From the NCBI RefSeq assembly GCF_002104995.1, contig NW_024468249.1:62001-126000 (forward strand): DNA of 64,000 bases, written 5' to 3'. This DNA comes from Linderina pennispora. Lineage: Eukaryota > Kickxellomycota > Kickxellomycetes > Kickxellales > Kickxellaceae. Position numbers and translations under genes: made by a program. A model generated the notes under the pieces. That model did not search any database. It was not told the origin of the DNA and saw only the letters and a list, made by a program, of their open reading frames with translations. Of the stretch, positions 10,949-21,162 are shown piece by piece (position 1 is the stretch's first letter; each line of letters starts with the position of its first letter).

Positions 10949-11298
10949 TTCCAAGCTCTGATTAGCCGCTTCTGAAATGTGTATTCAACATAGTTGTTCA
11001 GGCGCCACCGATGCGTGGCCGCCTCCGTGCCGCTCTATCTCAACTGAAAAGCAGCCGGCCGCAGTTTCCATGAATGATGGCGTGTGCCAGTAGCAGACAA
11101 GCGGCAATGACGCGCAACATGTGCCAGCTCTTGCCAGCTTCAGGCACATGTGCTTGAGAAAGTCCACTCAGCACTGCATAGCATGCGACCATGGTCGAGG
11201 GCCGCAGCTGCAGTGCTATGTACAACTACACGCACGAACATTATTAGCAGCCGCTATTTCAATTGAAGGAAGGGGACAGCCCCAGTTTTATTACCACC

Positions 11299-12133
11299 TT
11301 AAATTGGCTTGCTCAGGTACCCGCCATCCACCAACCAGGTTGATCCCCGACACGTATGCGCTGGCCCGAGACGCCAAGGTAAATGATCGCGCCTGCAATA
11401 TCCTGCTCGCTGCCTGTACGGCCCAGCGGCACCATCTCCTGGATCGTCAGCGTGTTGTTCTTCCAGTAGTCCTGTACCTTGTTTGGCAGCGGGTTTGCGT
11501 CGGCTGGTGGCTCGCGCAGCATGCGCGACGGGAACATGCCCGGCGAGATGCTGTTGACGTTGATGTGGTCTGCCGCCAGCTTGTACGCCATGTCGCTTGT
11601 CAGGTGGATTAGCCCGGCCTTGGACGCATTGTACGAGTACGTGGTGCCGAGCAGCACATGGTTGCCTGAGATGCTTGCCACGTTGATGACCCGCGCTGGA
11701 TTCTCTGCGCTGGCCGTCTTCTTCAGCAGCGGCAGCAGCGCCTGTGTGACCGTGAACGGCCGCTGCAGATTCAGCAGAAGGTCGTTACCGAATCCCTGGT
11801 CAGGCATCGTCTCAATGTCGCCATTCGTGTATCCGCCCCGCGTTGTTCACCAGGACGTCGATTCCGCCAGGTGCAAGCTCGGCCATTTTGGTTGCCAGCG
11901 CCTGCACCTGCTCGTAATCAACTAGATCGCACACAACGTAGCTGCAGGTTCCAGGACCTTCTGCTGTCAGCCGCTCCGACTCGTCCTTCAGGTACTTCTC
12001 CTGGCGGCTGGTGATGTAGACGTTGGCCCCGTTGGCCACCAGTCCCTCAGCCATATAGAGCCCGATTCCTGACGACCCGCCCTGTGATTACAATTGTCTT
12101 GCCCTTGACGCCAAAGAGTGTAGCGATATCCAT
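11299..12133 (-). pseudogene. Short-chain dehydrogenase, left-arm copy, four 1-bp insertions
   Basis: Copy of the intact gene at 25833-26663. From ATG (12133) to stop (11299) it spans 835 bp against 831 bp in the intact copy. The four extra bases are directly visible: CCACCAACC for CCACCACC near 11331, GCCAAGG for GCCAGG near 11375, TATCCGCC for TATCGCC near 11833, and CGCCCTG for CGCCTG near 12080. Together they break the protein into short frames. I saw no substitution in the parts compared. Either the copy has just died or, more likely, these are residual insertion errors; resequencing decides. Confidence 0.8.
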
Positions 12134-12192
12134 GATGCAGAAAGTGGTGGTTCCCTTGTTGGTTAACAGTCTGACAGTAAAGAACAGAGGCG

Positions 12193-12200
12193 CTTTTATA
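12193..12200 (-). promoter_or_regulatory. TATA box, left-arm dehydrogenase
   Basis: TATAAAAG on the minus strand, 60 bp upstream of the ATG at 12133, identical to the right-arm promoter. Confidence 0.6.
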
Positions 12201-12641
12201 CTGTTCCTTGCAGCACCCTCTCGAGGACCGCAGCACAATTCGTTGCTATTAAAAGCGGCCAGGACTTTATCACCACAAGAAACCCCCTACCCCCAAACCG
12301 GCTGATCCTCATGCCTTTGGTTGCAGCCTCAAGGTGACGCGACCTTTTTGCACTTGCATACTGCGGCCAGCTCCTTTGTCAGAATCAGCCAACCCCACAT
12401 GCTGTAGAATGGTGCTTCCAGATAATTTAACTGATCTGAGACCACAAGTATGTTCAGCAGCTGCCTGAATCCATGCTTGAGACAGCCAGAGTAGAACGCC
12501 ACTGCGCAGCAATACACACAATAGGAGCAGCGGCTGTCCTAGGTATGCATGACAGAGCACCCAGCGGCCCTCACTACCTACTGCACAGCTCACCCTAAAT
12601 TCCAATCAGGTGTTCTGTATTTGCGCACTGCCTTGTAGTGT

Positions 12642-12986
12642 TCAAAATCCAAATAGTATATTCTCAATCCATATTGCTACCCTGCTGCCTTCACGGCTTG
12701 TCCAGTGCTGGCAGTCCTGGCTGGTCTGCTGGTTGGTAGTTTGCTGGTCAGTGGTTCGCTGGTTGGTAGTCTGCTCGTCGGTGGTTCGCTGGTTGGTAGT
12801 CTGCTCGTCGGTGGTCTGCTGGCCGGGGCTCTGTGGAGGATTTTCAGTTGAAGAGTGTTCCTCACTACTCGCGCCATCAGCTTGGTCTGAATCCATTTCA
12901 TATGCGCGCTGGAGTCCGTCACGGCGGAGCTTTGTGTACCACTCATCCAGATATCGGTCGTGGTCAAACATGCATTTGTATGTGGG
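12642..12986 (-). pseudogene. 3' fragment of 7TM receptor-like gene
   Basis: Encodes only the cytoplasmic tail (MFDHDRYLDEWYTKLRRDG..., then TTDEQTTNQR repeats) of the gene seen more fully at 24106-25296. The duplication edge cuts it just after the last membrane segment. An 11-bp difference near 12715-12725 also changes the tail's end, so the frame runs to a different stop at 12642. It has no promoter or membrane part and is not functional. Confidence 0.85.
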
Positions 12987-13418
12987 ATATAAAGCTGTAT
13001 GAAAAATGGACTAATACATATCGCAAATACTGTTGTCGATATGTAAAATGGTGACTGTTAGTTATATGTTCTCTATAGGCAATTTTGTGGGTATGAATAA
13101 ACAATAGAATGTAAAGGTTACGTGTGGTTCTTTGAAAGGGTACCAATACCCTAAGGCTACACTGTTCAGTATTCCACCAAGGTGCCAAGACATCAGGTGT
13201 TAGTCTAACCGGCTTGTAGGTTGTATGAAGAAGCACCATTTCTGAAGATCGTTGCGATTTCTGTAATGCCAAGAAAAAATATGGCTGATGAGGAGGGGCA
13301 TGTGGTTTCCGTTTTTCAACCTGGCTGTACCAGGGATTCCTTTACCGACATATAAATACTCCAGCAAGGCGTGCACCTTCATTCTGCTCTTCACAAATCT
13401 CTCATATATCTTTGCAAA
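12987..13418. other. Intergenic beside the inverted-repeat edge
   Basis: Unique sequence directly inside the left arm. Holds a TATAAATA box at 13351-13358 serving the small gene downstream. I see no target-site duplication or transposon ends flanking the arm. Confidence 0.5.
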
Positions 13419-13749
13419 TGTTCAAGTCAAAGCCCAAGAAGCCCGGTTATCCGCTCCTATTTACTTCCCAAGGACCCGGCGGGCGCGGAGGAGCTTATTC
13501 GCAGAATTGCTAAATGCAGGGTATTTCAGGGTGATTTCCCTTAAGCTCTACCCGCCATATATCCAGATGAGTGATGGCTCAGTCGGCCTCTTAGTTGAGA
13601 GCAATTGGTGGAAACGCGATAAAGTCGAAGACGTCTGCCGGCTTGGAAACGATATCGAGATATTCGAAATCAAGAATGAGAAATTGTTCAGCGAGATGTG
13701 CAAATACATGCACTTCGTCGTCGTCGAGCGTGAGAAGAAGGAATTTTGA
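13419..13749 (+). CDS. Small protein of unknown function, frame-broken
   Basis: Not recognised. A TATA box (13351) precedes ATG 13419, which opens MFKSKPKKPGYPLLFTS. After frame changes near 13475 and 13540 the text continues EELIRRIAKCRVFQGDFP, then YPPYIQMSDGSVGLLVESNWWKRDKVEDVC, then an IFEIKNEKLFSEMCKYMHFVVVE end, with stop at 13749. The predicted product is about 110 residues, soluble and mixed alpha/beta, without signal peptide. Coding-like composition of the last 70 residues is the main support; the upstream reading is an inference. Confidence 0.45.
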
Positions 13750-14228
13750 TATAGCATAAGATCCATTTAGCAGCATTACCTGTGACTCACTCATGGCTGA
13801 TGTTGCTGCGGCGTGGTTTTAATTATATTGCGAGGAATGTGTGGTGAGTCATGTATGTGCGAAAAACACTGCTAGTGCTTGTGCCATGCATATCTATATG
13901 GCGCAACCTCGAAACAGCAGGCATGTACTCGGCAAGAGTGACATGTACTCGGCAAGAGTGGCGCCGTGCATTCTGCATCTTAGGAATATATAAGGGCCAC
14001 TCCACACACTGACGACCACATTCTCGAGTTCCTCTACACTTTATTTCCTGCCCCAAAAATTGCACCGAAAATTTTTCAAGCCCAGTCTTCATTCTCAGCC
14101 TGTATTCCTTGCCCACATCTCACCGATCTGCTGTCCACAGCCCTTCCTTCTTTCTTTGGACCAGCGAATTTGCTTTTTCTCGTTTTACCCTTGCAAACAA
14201 ACTAGCCGCTATTTTTATACCTCTTTTC
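13750..14228. other. Intergenic, promoter of CysRS
   Basis: Contains a perfect 20-bp tandem duplication at 13922-13961 (CATGTACTCGGCAAGAGTG, twice) and a TATATAAG box at 13987-13994, 235 bp before the CysRS start. A pyrimidine-rich leader follows the TATA box. Confidence 0.6.
13922..13961 (+). repeat. 20-bp tandem duplication
   Basis: Two adjacent copies of CATGTACTCGGCAAGAGTG plus one base (A in the first, G in the second), 26 bp upstream of the TATA box. May duplicate a protein-binding site. Confidence 0.85.
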
Positions 14229-16643
14229 ATGGTATTCAGGTCGGTGTTTAGACTTGCCCGACCTCTTGCCCGCCCTATTTCGATATTCCAGCAAAACTTT
14301 ACTGCCACAGCAACACCCAGTACACTCAGCATTCGCAATTGCTCAATGATGGCCTCGACTAGCAACAACAGCTCGCCATGGACGCAGCCCGAGTCGACGG
14401 AGCCGCAGACCGGCCTCATGGTGTACAACTCGATGACAAAGTCCAAAGTTCCGTTTGTGCCGCGTGAGGGCAACTACGTGAGCTGGTACGGGTGCGGACC
14501 GACGGTTTATGACGCGGCCCATTTGGGCCATGCTCGTAACTATATGACGTTCGACATCATTCCGGCGCATCATGGAGGACTACTTCAACTACGACGTCAA
14601 CCTGGTCATGAACATTACTGATATCGACGATAAGATCATCGAGCGTGCGCGGCACACGCACCTATTCAAGCAGTACCGGGCTAAGGCCGTGGCGCTGAGC
14701 GAGAGCGCTATTTCGGACGTTGACAGTGCATTCAAGGCGTTTGTCGAGTCGAAGCTCAAGGTGGAGATCAGTAGCGACGAGGACTGGAAGGCGTTTGTAG
14801 CCAAGACAGGCGATGGCAAGGACCCTGTTATCACTGGGGACAATCCTAAATTCACCATGCACTATGATGCGGCGCGTGCGACATTTCACTGCCATTGCCA
14901 ATGCTCGCCAGGGCCTGGTTGAGGGCAAGGCCAGTGCTACGGAAGCCCAGGCGTTGGTTGATGCGTCGCAGGACGTGCTGGCGCTGTGGCTCGACAAGAA
15001 GTTTGGTGCCGAGGTCACTGATCCGCAGATCTTCCGCGATCTGGCAGCGTACTGGGAGAAGGACTTCTTTGAGGACATGGATGCGCTGAATGTGCGGCGG
15101 CCGCATGTGCTGACGCGTGTATCCGAGTTTGTGCCCGAGATCGTGCAGTTTGTGCAGCGCATCATCGAGAACGGCTACGCATATGAGGCCGATGGCTCGG
15201 TGTACTTTGATGTGGCTAGCTTTGACGGCAAGAATGGCCACTTCTACGCCAAGCTCGAGCCCAAGTCCAAGGGTAACGCGGAGCTGCTGGCCGATGGCGA
15301 GGGATCGCTGGGCGCCAAGCTGTCGGGCAAGCGCAGCCAGTCGGACTTTGCGCTGTGGAAGGCATCGAAGCCCGGAGAGCCTGCGTGGCCCAGCCCCTGG
15401 GGCCCTGGTCGCCCTGGCTGGCATATTGAGTGCAGTGTGATGGCAAGCGAGATTCTGGGCCAGAACATTGACATGCACACTGGCGGAATTGACCTGGCAT
15501 TCCCGCACCATGACAACGAGCTGGCGCAGTCCGAGGCGTGCTTTGATAACGAGCAGTGGGTCAACTACTTTATGCACGCTGGCCATCTGCACATCGAGGG
15601 ACTGAAGATGTCCAAGTCGCTGAAGAACTTTATCACGATCAAGGAGGCGCTGGCAAAGTACACTGCTAGGCAGATCCGCATCATCTTTGTGCTGTCGCGC
15701 TGGGACTCGCCCTCGTATTTCAAGGAGAACTCGATGCATGAGGCTATGGCTGTCGAAAAGACATTCGACAACTTCTTCTCCAACACCACTGCCCTGCTGC
15801 GCGACTACCGTGTGCGGGCCCAAGAGTCCGATGGCAAGCGCCACTTCCTCGAGGCCGAGCATGAGCTGCTGGGCGCGCTGAAGGAGACTAAGGCGCAGGT
15901 TCATGCTGCACTCAAGGATTCGTTTGATACACCCACAGCCATGCGCTCGCTGCAGGAAATCGTCAACCGCACCAACGTGTATCTCCAGCGTGGCCGCTCC
16001 GCAATTGACCCGCAGATTGTCGAGATGGTCGCTTTGTATGTGACCAAGATTGTGCGTGCCTTTGGTCTTGTTGCCGAGACTCCGGGCCAGCTAGTCGGCT
16101 GGGGCTCGTCTGTTGCTGGCTCTGGAGGGCCCTGCCGACCGTGAGTCTGTTCTGCTGCCTGTGGCCACTGCTTTGAGCGATTTCCGTGACGCTGTCCGTG
16201 AGATTGCGCTGGCTGGCGGCGACAAGAAGGCGATTCTGGCGCTTTGCGACAAGCTTCGTGATGACGATCTGCCCGAGCTTGGCATTGTCATTGACGACCA
16301 CGGGGATGGCCGCGCTCTTGTCAAGTTTGCCGACCCCGAGGAGCTGCGCCGCGAGAAGGCTGCTCGCCAGGCTGCTGAGGACGAGAAGCGTGCACGCAAG
16401 GAGGCTGCAGCTCGCGCCGCCGAGGCCAAGCGTCAGGAGCGGCTGGCGAAGGGTAAGCTGGCGCCGAAGGATATGTTCAAGACGCCGCAGAACCTGGAGC
16501 TGTACTCGGAGTGGGATGGCAAGGGCATTCCGACCAAGGACAAGGCTGGCGAGGACCTGGCCAAGGGCAAGCTGAAGAAGCTGGCCAAGGAGTATGCTGC
16601 GCAGGAGAAGCTGCACACCGAGTACCTCAAATCTCTCGAGTAG
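14229..16643 (+). CDS. Cysteinyl-tRNA synthetase, likely dual cytosolic/mitochondrial
   Basis: Class Ia synthetase charging tRNA-Cys. The HIGH-type motif is HLGH in [16 protein letters not shown] (near 14500-14545), the zinc region includes [10 protein letters not shown] (near 15417), [11 protein letters not shown] follows, and KMSKS is at about 15606-15620. The C-terminus has the eukaryotic Lys/Ala/Glu-rich extension ([19 protein letters not shown]) and ends KSLE. Between ATG 14229 and a second in-frame ATG pair at 14346 lies an Arg/Ser/Phe-rich, acid-poor segment ([18 protein letters not shown]) that looks like a mitochondrial presequence. Frame changes near 14562 (an extra C restores [13 protein letters not shown]), 14876 and 16125 are probable errors. 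Length about 800 residues, normal for fungi. Confidence 0.93.
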
Positions 16644-16948
16644 CCTGCCTTCATCATTAACATCGATATGCACCATCATGCCCTGCCATGGGGCCAAGGT
16701 TCACATGTAGCTGGCGTGGTAATCTGCAGGTAGCTGATCTGATTAATCAGTGGATCGGGCCCAGCGACTGATAAGCAATCAGCTCAAGCGCTGGCGCTTG
16801 CAGGTGTGTGGAAAGGGCCACAAGATAGCACTGCAGCACAGCATTGCGCATTTGACGAGTCTGTCGAATTGAGACTTCTTTTTTCCCTGTTGTTTTTTAG
16901 CATCTGTTTCCTGTTCTCAATTAACACAGCCCATTCAATTTTGGAAAA
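16644..16948. other. Intergenic, 0.3 kb
   Basis: 3' flank of CysRS and 5' flank of the ATP synthase epsilon gene. A pyrimidine tract (CTTCTTTTTTCCC, about 16873) sits some 75 bp before the ATG. No clear TATA box. Confidence 0.45.
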
Positions 16949-17494
16949 ATGTCGTTCGCGTGGAGAACCGCCGGTATGAAGTAAGTACACTTCAGGAGAA
17001 GGGGTGAATCTGCGAGGGAGGCGGGCGAAGGAATCGAGAGAGCAACCGCCTGGACAGGCGTAGTTTGTCAGGCCAAAGAGCCAGGCTGGCAGACAAACGG
17101 CTTTAGCATTTACATCTGCTCTGGGCAATAGCAGCGGCAGCGATAGCTAGAGGTAACCACAGTAACTGAATGCAGCCCTGTTTTCTAATTGATGCTGTGC
17201 TTCTATCTTTAGCTACCTCCAGTACAGCAGCATTGCTGCCCGTGCCCTGCGTCGCACCGTCAAGGCCGAGCTCCAGACCGAGATCGCCAAGCGCGAGGGC
17301 ATGTCCCTCAAGTACGCAAAGTGGGAGAGCGGCAAGGCCGGTGTTCTGGTAAGGATCGCAGCTTAGGCGCACAGTCGTGCTTGGGCAAACGCAGCAGATG
17401 AACCTGTCTTCTATGTGCATACAACTAACAGCAGCCTCCCTGAGTGTAGGACAACGTCCCCATCGTCGAGACCCGTCCCAAGGTCGAGAACTAA
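16949..17494 (+). CDS. ATP15: Mitochondrial F1-ATP synthase subunit epsilon
   Basis: Three exons, all sites visible: 16949-16980, 17213-17348 and 17450-17494. Introns are 232 bp (GTAAGT...TTTAG) and 101 bp (GTAAGG...TGTAG, with a CTAAC branch site near 17425). The 70-residue product starts MSFAWRTAGMNYLQYSSIAA and continues RALRRTVKAELQTEIAKRE, then KYAKWESGKAG, matching the small epsilon subunit of eukaryotic F1 (62-70 residues), which sits in the central stalk foot. No cleavable presequence is expected, as in yeast Atp15. Two introns in so short a gene contrast with the largely intronless neighbours. Confidence 0.93.
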
Positions 17495-18076
17495 ATTGCC
17501 TCTTCTAGAGTTTTTTCGCCTCGATAAATGTCACCTCTTTCCTACTCTCATATATGGAGCCTGCTTAATTGCACAGGGATGTAATCATGACCAGCGCCGG
17601 GAATGTGTCGATTTGGTAACCGATGTCACCGAGCCACTTTTGCCCGATGACTTCGCGATAGTGGTCAGTGAAAATTGACCGGCTCCAGAGATCGACCTTT
17701 AGCGGACTCGCAAAGCTGTGTGGGAAGCGATAAATAAGTGTGTGGGCGGCGATTTCTGTGAAGGGCTGGCAGCGACCAGCAGCATGGGATCATGAAAATT
17801 TTTTGAAAGCACAGGAAATGAGCGCATTGTGACCACAGGACGCAGCGCTGTGCGAGTATAAATCAGGTCGTCTGCCCGCCCCTGCGACCGGGCGGAACTG
17901 ACCTAGAAGCGGCACGATTCTTTTCTTTTTCTTCTTTTCTGTTTCACATACACAAAAGGCCTGCTCGTGCGGTACACTTTTGCCTTCTTCCTCCTCTGTA
18001 CTAGTATTCCTGCAACTCGGTTCTCAGTTGCAGCCCAAGCGAATTCGTACCCCACCCGCGCAATAAACCCACAGCC
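17495..18076. other. Intergenic, promoter of mitochondrial carrier
   Basis: TATAAAT at 17857-17863, 220 bp before the carrier ATG, followed by a long CT-rich leader (about 17918-18010). Nothing else recognised. Confidence 0.55.
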
Positions 18077-18992
18077 ATGAGCCAGCAGGGAGAGCCTCAG
18101 AGCAACGACGGAGCGATGCGTGCAGTCAAGGACTGCATCGCGGGGTCAGCCGGCGGTATCGCGCAGGTGCTGGTCGGCCAGCCGTTCGACACTGTCAAGG
18201 TGCGTCTGCAGACCCAGCCGGATATGTACAAGGGAACCATGGATGCTGTGCGCAAGACGATCCAGAACGACGGCTTCGGCGGCTTCTACAAGGGCACCAC
18301 CACGCCCCTGGTTGGTGTTGGTCTGTGCGTGTCGATCCAGTTCCTGGTCATGGAGCACATGAAGCGGACCTTTGGTCGCATCAACGGCACTCCTGCCGGC
18401 CAGGCCCCTGTGCTTACCCCTTCGCAGCTCTACATGGCTGGCGCTGCTGCTGGTGTCGCTAACAGTGTTGTGTCAGGACCTGTCGAGCACATCCGTGTTC
18501 GCCTGCAGGTGCAGAGCTCGGGTGCTGCCGCCGAGTACAAGGGCCCGGTGGACTGCATCAAGAAGATCTACAAGGGATTCGGATGGTCTGGGAATCTACC
18601 GCGGCCAGGTCGCCACGCTCATTCGCGAGTTCAACGGCTACGGTATGTACTTCCTTGCCTACGAGGCATTGGTGCAGCGCACCATGGCGTCCACTGGCAA
18701 GTCGCGTTCGGAGCTGTCGACGGCCCTCGTGTGCCTGTACGGCACTGCTGCTGGCTTTGCCATGTGGGGCACATCGTACCCGATCGATGCCATCAAGAGC
18801 AAGCTCCAGACTGATGGCTTCTCGGGTGAGAAGCGCAAGTACTACGGTACCCTGGATTGCGCGCGCAAGATCATGCGCCAGGAAGGTCTCAAGGGATTCT
18901 TCCGCGGTATCACACCCTGCCTGCTCAGGGCGGCCCCGGCCAACGGTGCCACCTTTGTCGGATTCGAGATTGCCATGCGCTACCTCGGCTAA
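18077..18992 (+). CDS. Mitochondrial inner-membrane carrier, Ymc1/Ymc2-like
   Basis: SLC25-type transporter of three ~100-residue repeats, ~305 residues. Signature motifs are PFDTVKVRLQT (first repeat), PVEHIRVRLQ (second) and PIDAIKSKLQTD (third); Asp-Ala in the third and Glu-His in the second resemble the amino-acid/carnitine branch. KDCIAGSAGGIAQVLVGQPFDTVKVRLQ and the IYRGQVATLIRE..GYGMYFLAYEAL block are closest to yeast Ymc1/Ymc2 (glutamate/glycine-related transport), but ornithine or acylcarnitine carriers are near relatives. One frame change at the GGG run 18590-18592: removing one G restores GWSGIYRGQ. The start at 18077 lies directly at the expected N-terminus. Confidence 0.9.
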
Positions 18993-19626
18993 GGAGGTGG
19001 CTGTTTACATGGATCGTGCCTTTCTTATACATACATTTCACAACCAAATATACATACCAGCCCAAAATCCGCTTTGTTTATTGCCAAATCTGCTGAAGCC
19101 TAATACCATCAGAGGGAATGTGATCACGCTGTGGCAGTTTACCCAGGAATCTGGCTGTGGTAGTGCCATGGACACTAGATGAACCATGGCCGCAGTTTTA
19201 AGTAGTTATTCAGGTGTCTTAATTAGCCAGCCTTGCTTGCTCACACACCTCGTCCGACCAGAGTACCGAAATATATAGCAGTAGGGATTTTGTCGTGCGC
19301 ATGTTTCATATGGGCAATTGCAACCACCAGTTAATGTTCCTGGTGCCTACCCCACACACAAGGGGTTTACTTGAGTGGAAGAAGGATTTGGACAATTCAA
19401 GACCGACTCTCGCCTGACTTTTGCAAAACCGATACATGAGACAGCAGTTATTCCAGCGACAGCACTTACAAAATATATTCTTGCTCGTGTGCCATCAGCC
19501 CTGTTAACCAGTCTATATATTAGTCAAGACTCCCATGGTTCCTTACTGGCCTGGTGAGAATTTCTTCAAACATATACTCGGACACCACTTACACTTATTG
19601 CTGCTCCAAATCGCTTTTTTCACACC
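18993..19626. other. Intergenic, 0.6 kb
   Basis: 3' flank of the carrier, then the promoter of the secreted repeat protein with a TATATAT box at 19514-19520, 107 bp before its ATG. No gene or RNA seen. Confidence 0.5.
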
Positions 19627-21162
19627 ATGCGTTCCTTTGCGCACACCTGTCTTCTCGTCATCTACACTGGTATTTCACTCCTTCATGGGCTTCCACTCCC
19701 GCAATACATGCCACAAGGTATGGGTGCCTACAACAACAATTGCGGCATGGGAGGATACCCGCAGATGGGTGGGTATCCAATGAACAACGGAGGCATGAAT
19801 GGTCCGATGGGCGGACCAATGGGCGGGCCGATGGGTGGGCCGATGGGTGGGCCGATGGGTGGGCCGATGGGCAACCAGTATGGCGGACCGATGTATATGC
19901 CAGGAGGCGAGGAGGGTGGGCGCAACTACAACCGCCATTACATGCGTGGTCAGCGGTATCATGCGCACGCTGACGTCGACGAATGGCCAATGGCTCGCAA
20001 CCCGTATGGCAACGCCCGGTTTGGTCGCCATGGTAGCCACGCAATGCCCAATGAGGGCGGCGATATGATGGGCGGGCCGATGATGGGGCCGATGGGCCAC
20101 AACCGCATTCCCATGGGCGCAGGTATGGGCAGCGGAATCGCTGGAAGAGGGTTCGGAGGTGACTTTGATAATGGTGGTGGTAACGACGACGACGACGACA
20201 ACGATGATGCTTCCAGCTCGCCAACCAAGGACAGCAGCAGCGAAGAGAGGCAGTCGGAGCTGCTTAAGGAGCTATCAGCAATGACAGATACCAATACAAG
20301 CCTGGATCTGGCATCGCTTGGCGACAAGATTCTCAACATTAATGCGCTGGCTGGATCGTCGTCAGCCTCGGCTAAATCCACAGCATCTGCAGCTTCGAGC
20401 TCGCCAACACCGACTGTTGCATCGAGCCACAGCTCTGTGATGAAGTCTACTGCTGTCAAGCCCTCCTTGCTCAAGGCTACTTCTGCAAAGCCTGCCTCAA
20501 AGCCTGCTCCAAAGCCTACGGCAAAGTCGTCCTCCAGCGACAAGGTTTTGTCTGCCAAGGCAACACCAACCAAGGCGCACGCATCTTCGGCCAAGGTACT
20601 ATCGGCCAAGGCCACTCCGACAAAGAAGGATGTTTCAGTGACCGGCAAGGCTTTGTCGGCTAAGCCCACTGCTACTAAGAAGACTGTCTCATCAGTCAAG
20701 CCATCGACCGCGGTTGGTAAGATTCTTTCTGTCCAACTTGCGCACACAACCCACCTCTCAACCCACGCAGCAACCCCGACCGCTAAGCCTATGCCTGGCA
20801 AACTATTGTCTGCCAAAGCAGCTCCACACGCCAAGATCCTGTCTGCTAAACCCACATCGGTGGTGAGCCATGCCAAGCCCAAACCTACGCCTGCTACTAG
20901 CCATAGTGCAGGAAAGGTATTCTCTGCCAAGCCTGCGGCTCCCGGAAAGGTGTTGTCGGCACAAGCAATTCCTAGGCCTACGCCAATGACTGATGCCAAA
21001 AGCCAGCTGCCTACTGCAAGTAAGAACATCAACTCCCTGTCCACGCACTTGCCGCCAGCAAGGAGCATCTCGGAGAGGACGCGCGGTGGCAAGATTATTA
21101 TTGAGCCGACTGTTGTGATGCCAGGTCATTCGCCAGCTGCGCGCAAAGCCCACGGGATGTAA
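19627..21162 (+). CDS. Secreted low-complexity repeat protein
   Basis: Intact 511-residue protein of no known family. A signal peptide (MRSFAHTCLLVIYTGISLLHG) precedes a Met/Gly/Asn-rich region with about five GGPM repeats (residues ~60-82), then an acidic DDDDDNDD stretch near 183-193, then a Ser/Thr/Lys/Pro/Ala-rich half. That half repeats the heptad-like motif K(V/I/A/L)(L/F)SAK about ten times (for example KVLSAKATPTK, KALSAKPTATKK, KLLSAKAAP, KVFSAKPAAP). There is no C-terminal GPI-type hydrophobic tail. Composition suggests a cell-wall or extracellular matrix protein. An unbroken frame over 1.5 kb of repeats argues it is under selection. Confidence 0.8.
   Translation: MRSFAHTCLLVIYTGISLLHGLPLPQYMPQGMGAYNNNCGMGGYPQMGGYPMNNGGMNGPMGGPMGGPMGGPMGGPMGGPMGNQYGGPMYMPGGEEGGRNYNRHYMRGQRYHAHADVDEWPMARNPYGNARFGRHGSHAMPNEGGDMMGGPMMGPMGHNRIPMGAGMGSGIAGRGFGGDFDNGGGNDDDDDNDDASSSPTKDSSSEERQSELLKELSAMTDTNTSLDLASLGDKILNINALAGSSSASAKSTASAASSSPTPTVASSHSSVMKSTAVKPSLLKATSAKPASKPAPKPTAKSSSSDKVLSAKATPTKAHASSAKVLSAKATPTKKDVSVTGKALSAKPTATKKTVSSVKPSTAVGKILSVQLAHTTHLSTHAATPTAKPMPGKLLSAKAAPHAKILSAKPTSVVSHAKPKPTPATSHSAGKVFSAKPAAPGKVLSAQAIPRPTPMTDAKSQLPTASKNINSLSTHLPPARSISERTRGGKIIIEPTVVMPGHSPAARKAHGM
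19802..19871 (+). repeat. 12-bp tandem repeat coding GGPM
   Basis: GGTGGGCCGATG-type units repeated about six times, early copies with GGCGGACCAATG variants. In frame, so it expands the Gly/Pro/Met stretch without breaking the gene. Confidence 0.85.

Larger units (their letters stand above)
10242..12986 (-). repeat. Left arm of 2.7 kb inverted duplication
   Basis: Nearly identical to the reverse complement of 24997-27721. Contains, on the minus strand, the tail of a receptor-like gene, a short-chain dehydrogenase with its promoter, an initiator tRNA-Met and a CAG/CTG tract. At 2745 bp it is 20 bp longer than the other arm, owing to scattered single-base insertions plus an 11-bp difference near 12715-12725. 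The outer edge is at the CCTTGG of 10242 and the inner edge at the TGTGGG of 12981-12986. Confidence 0.93.
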
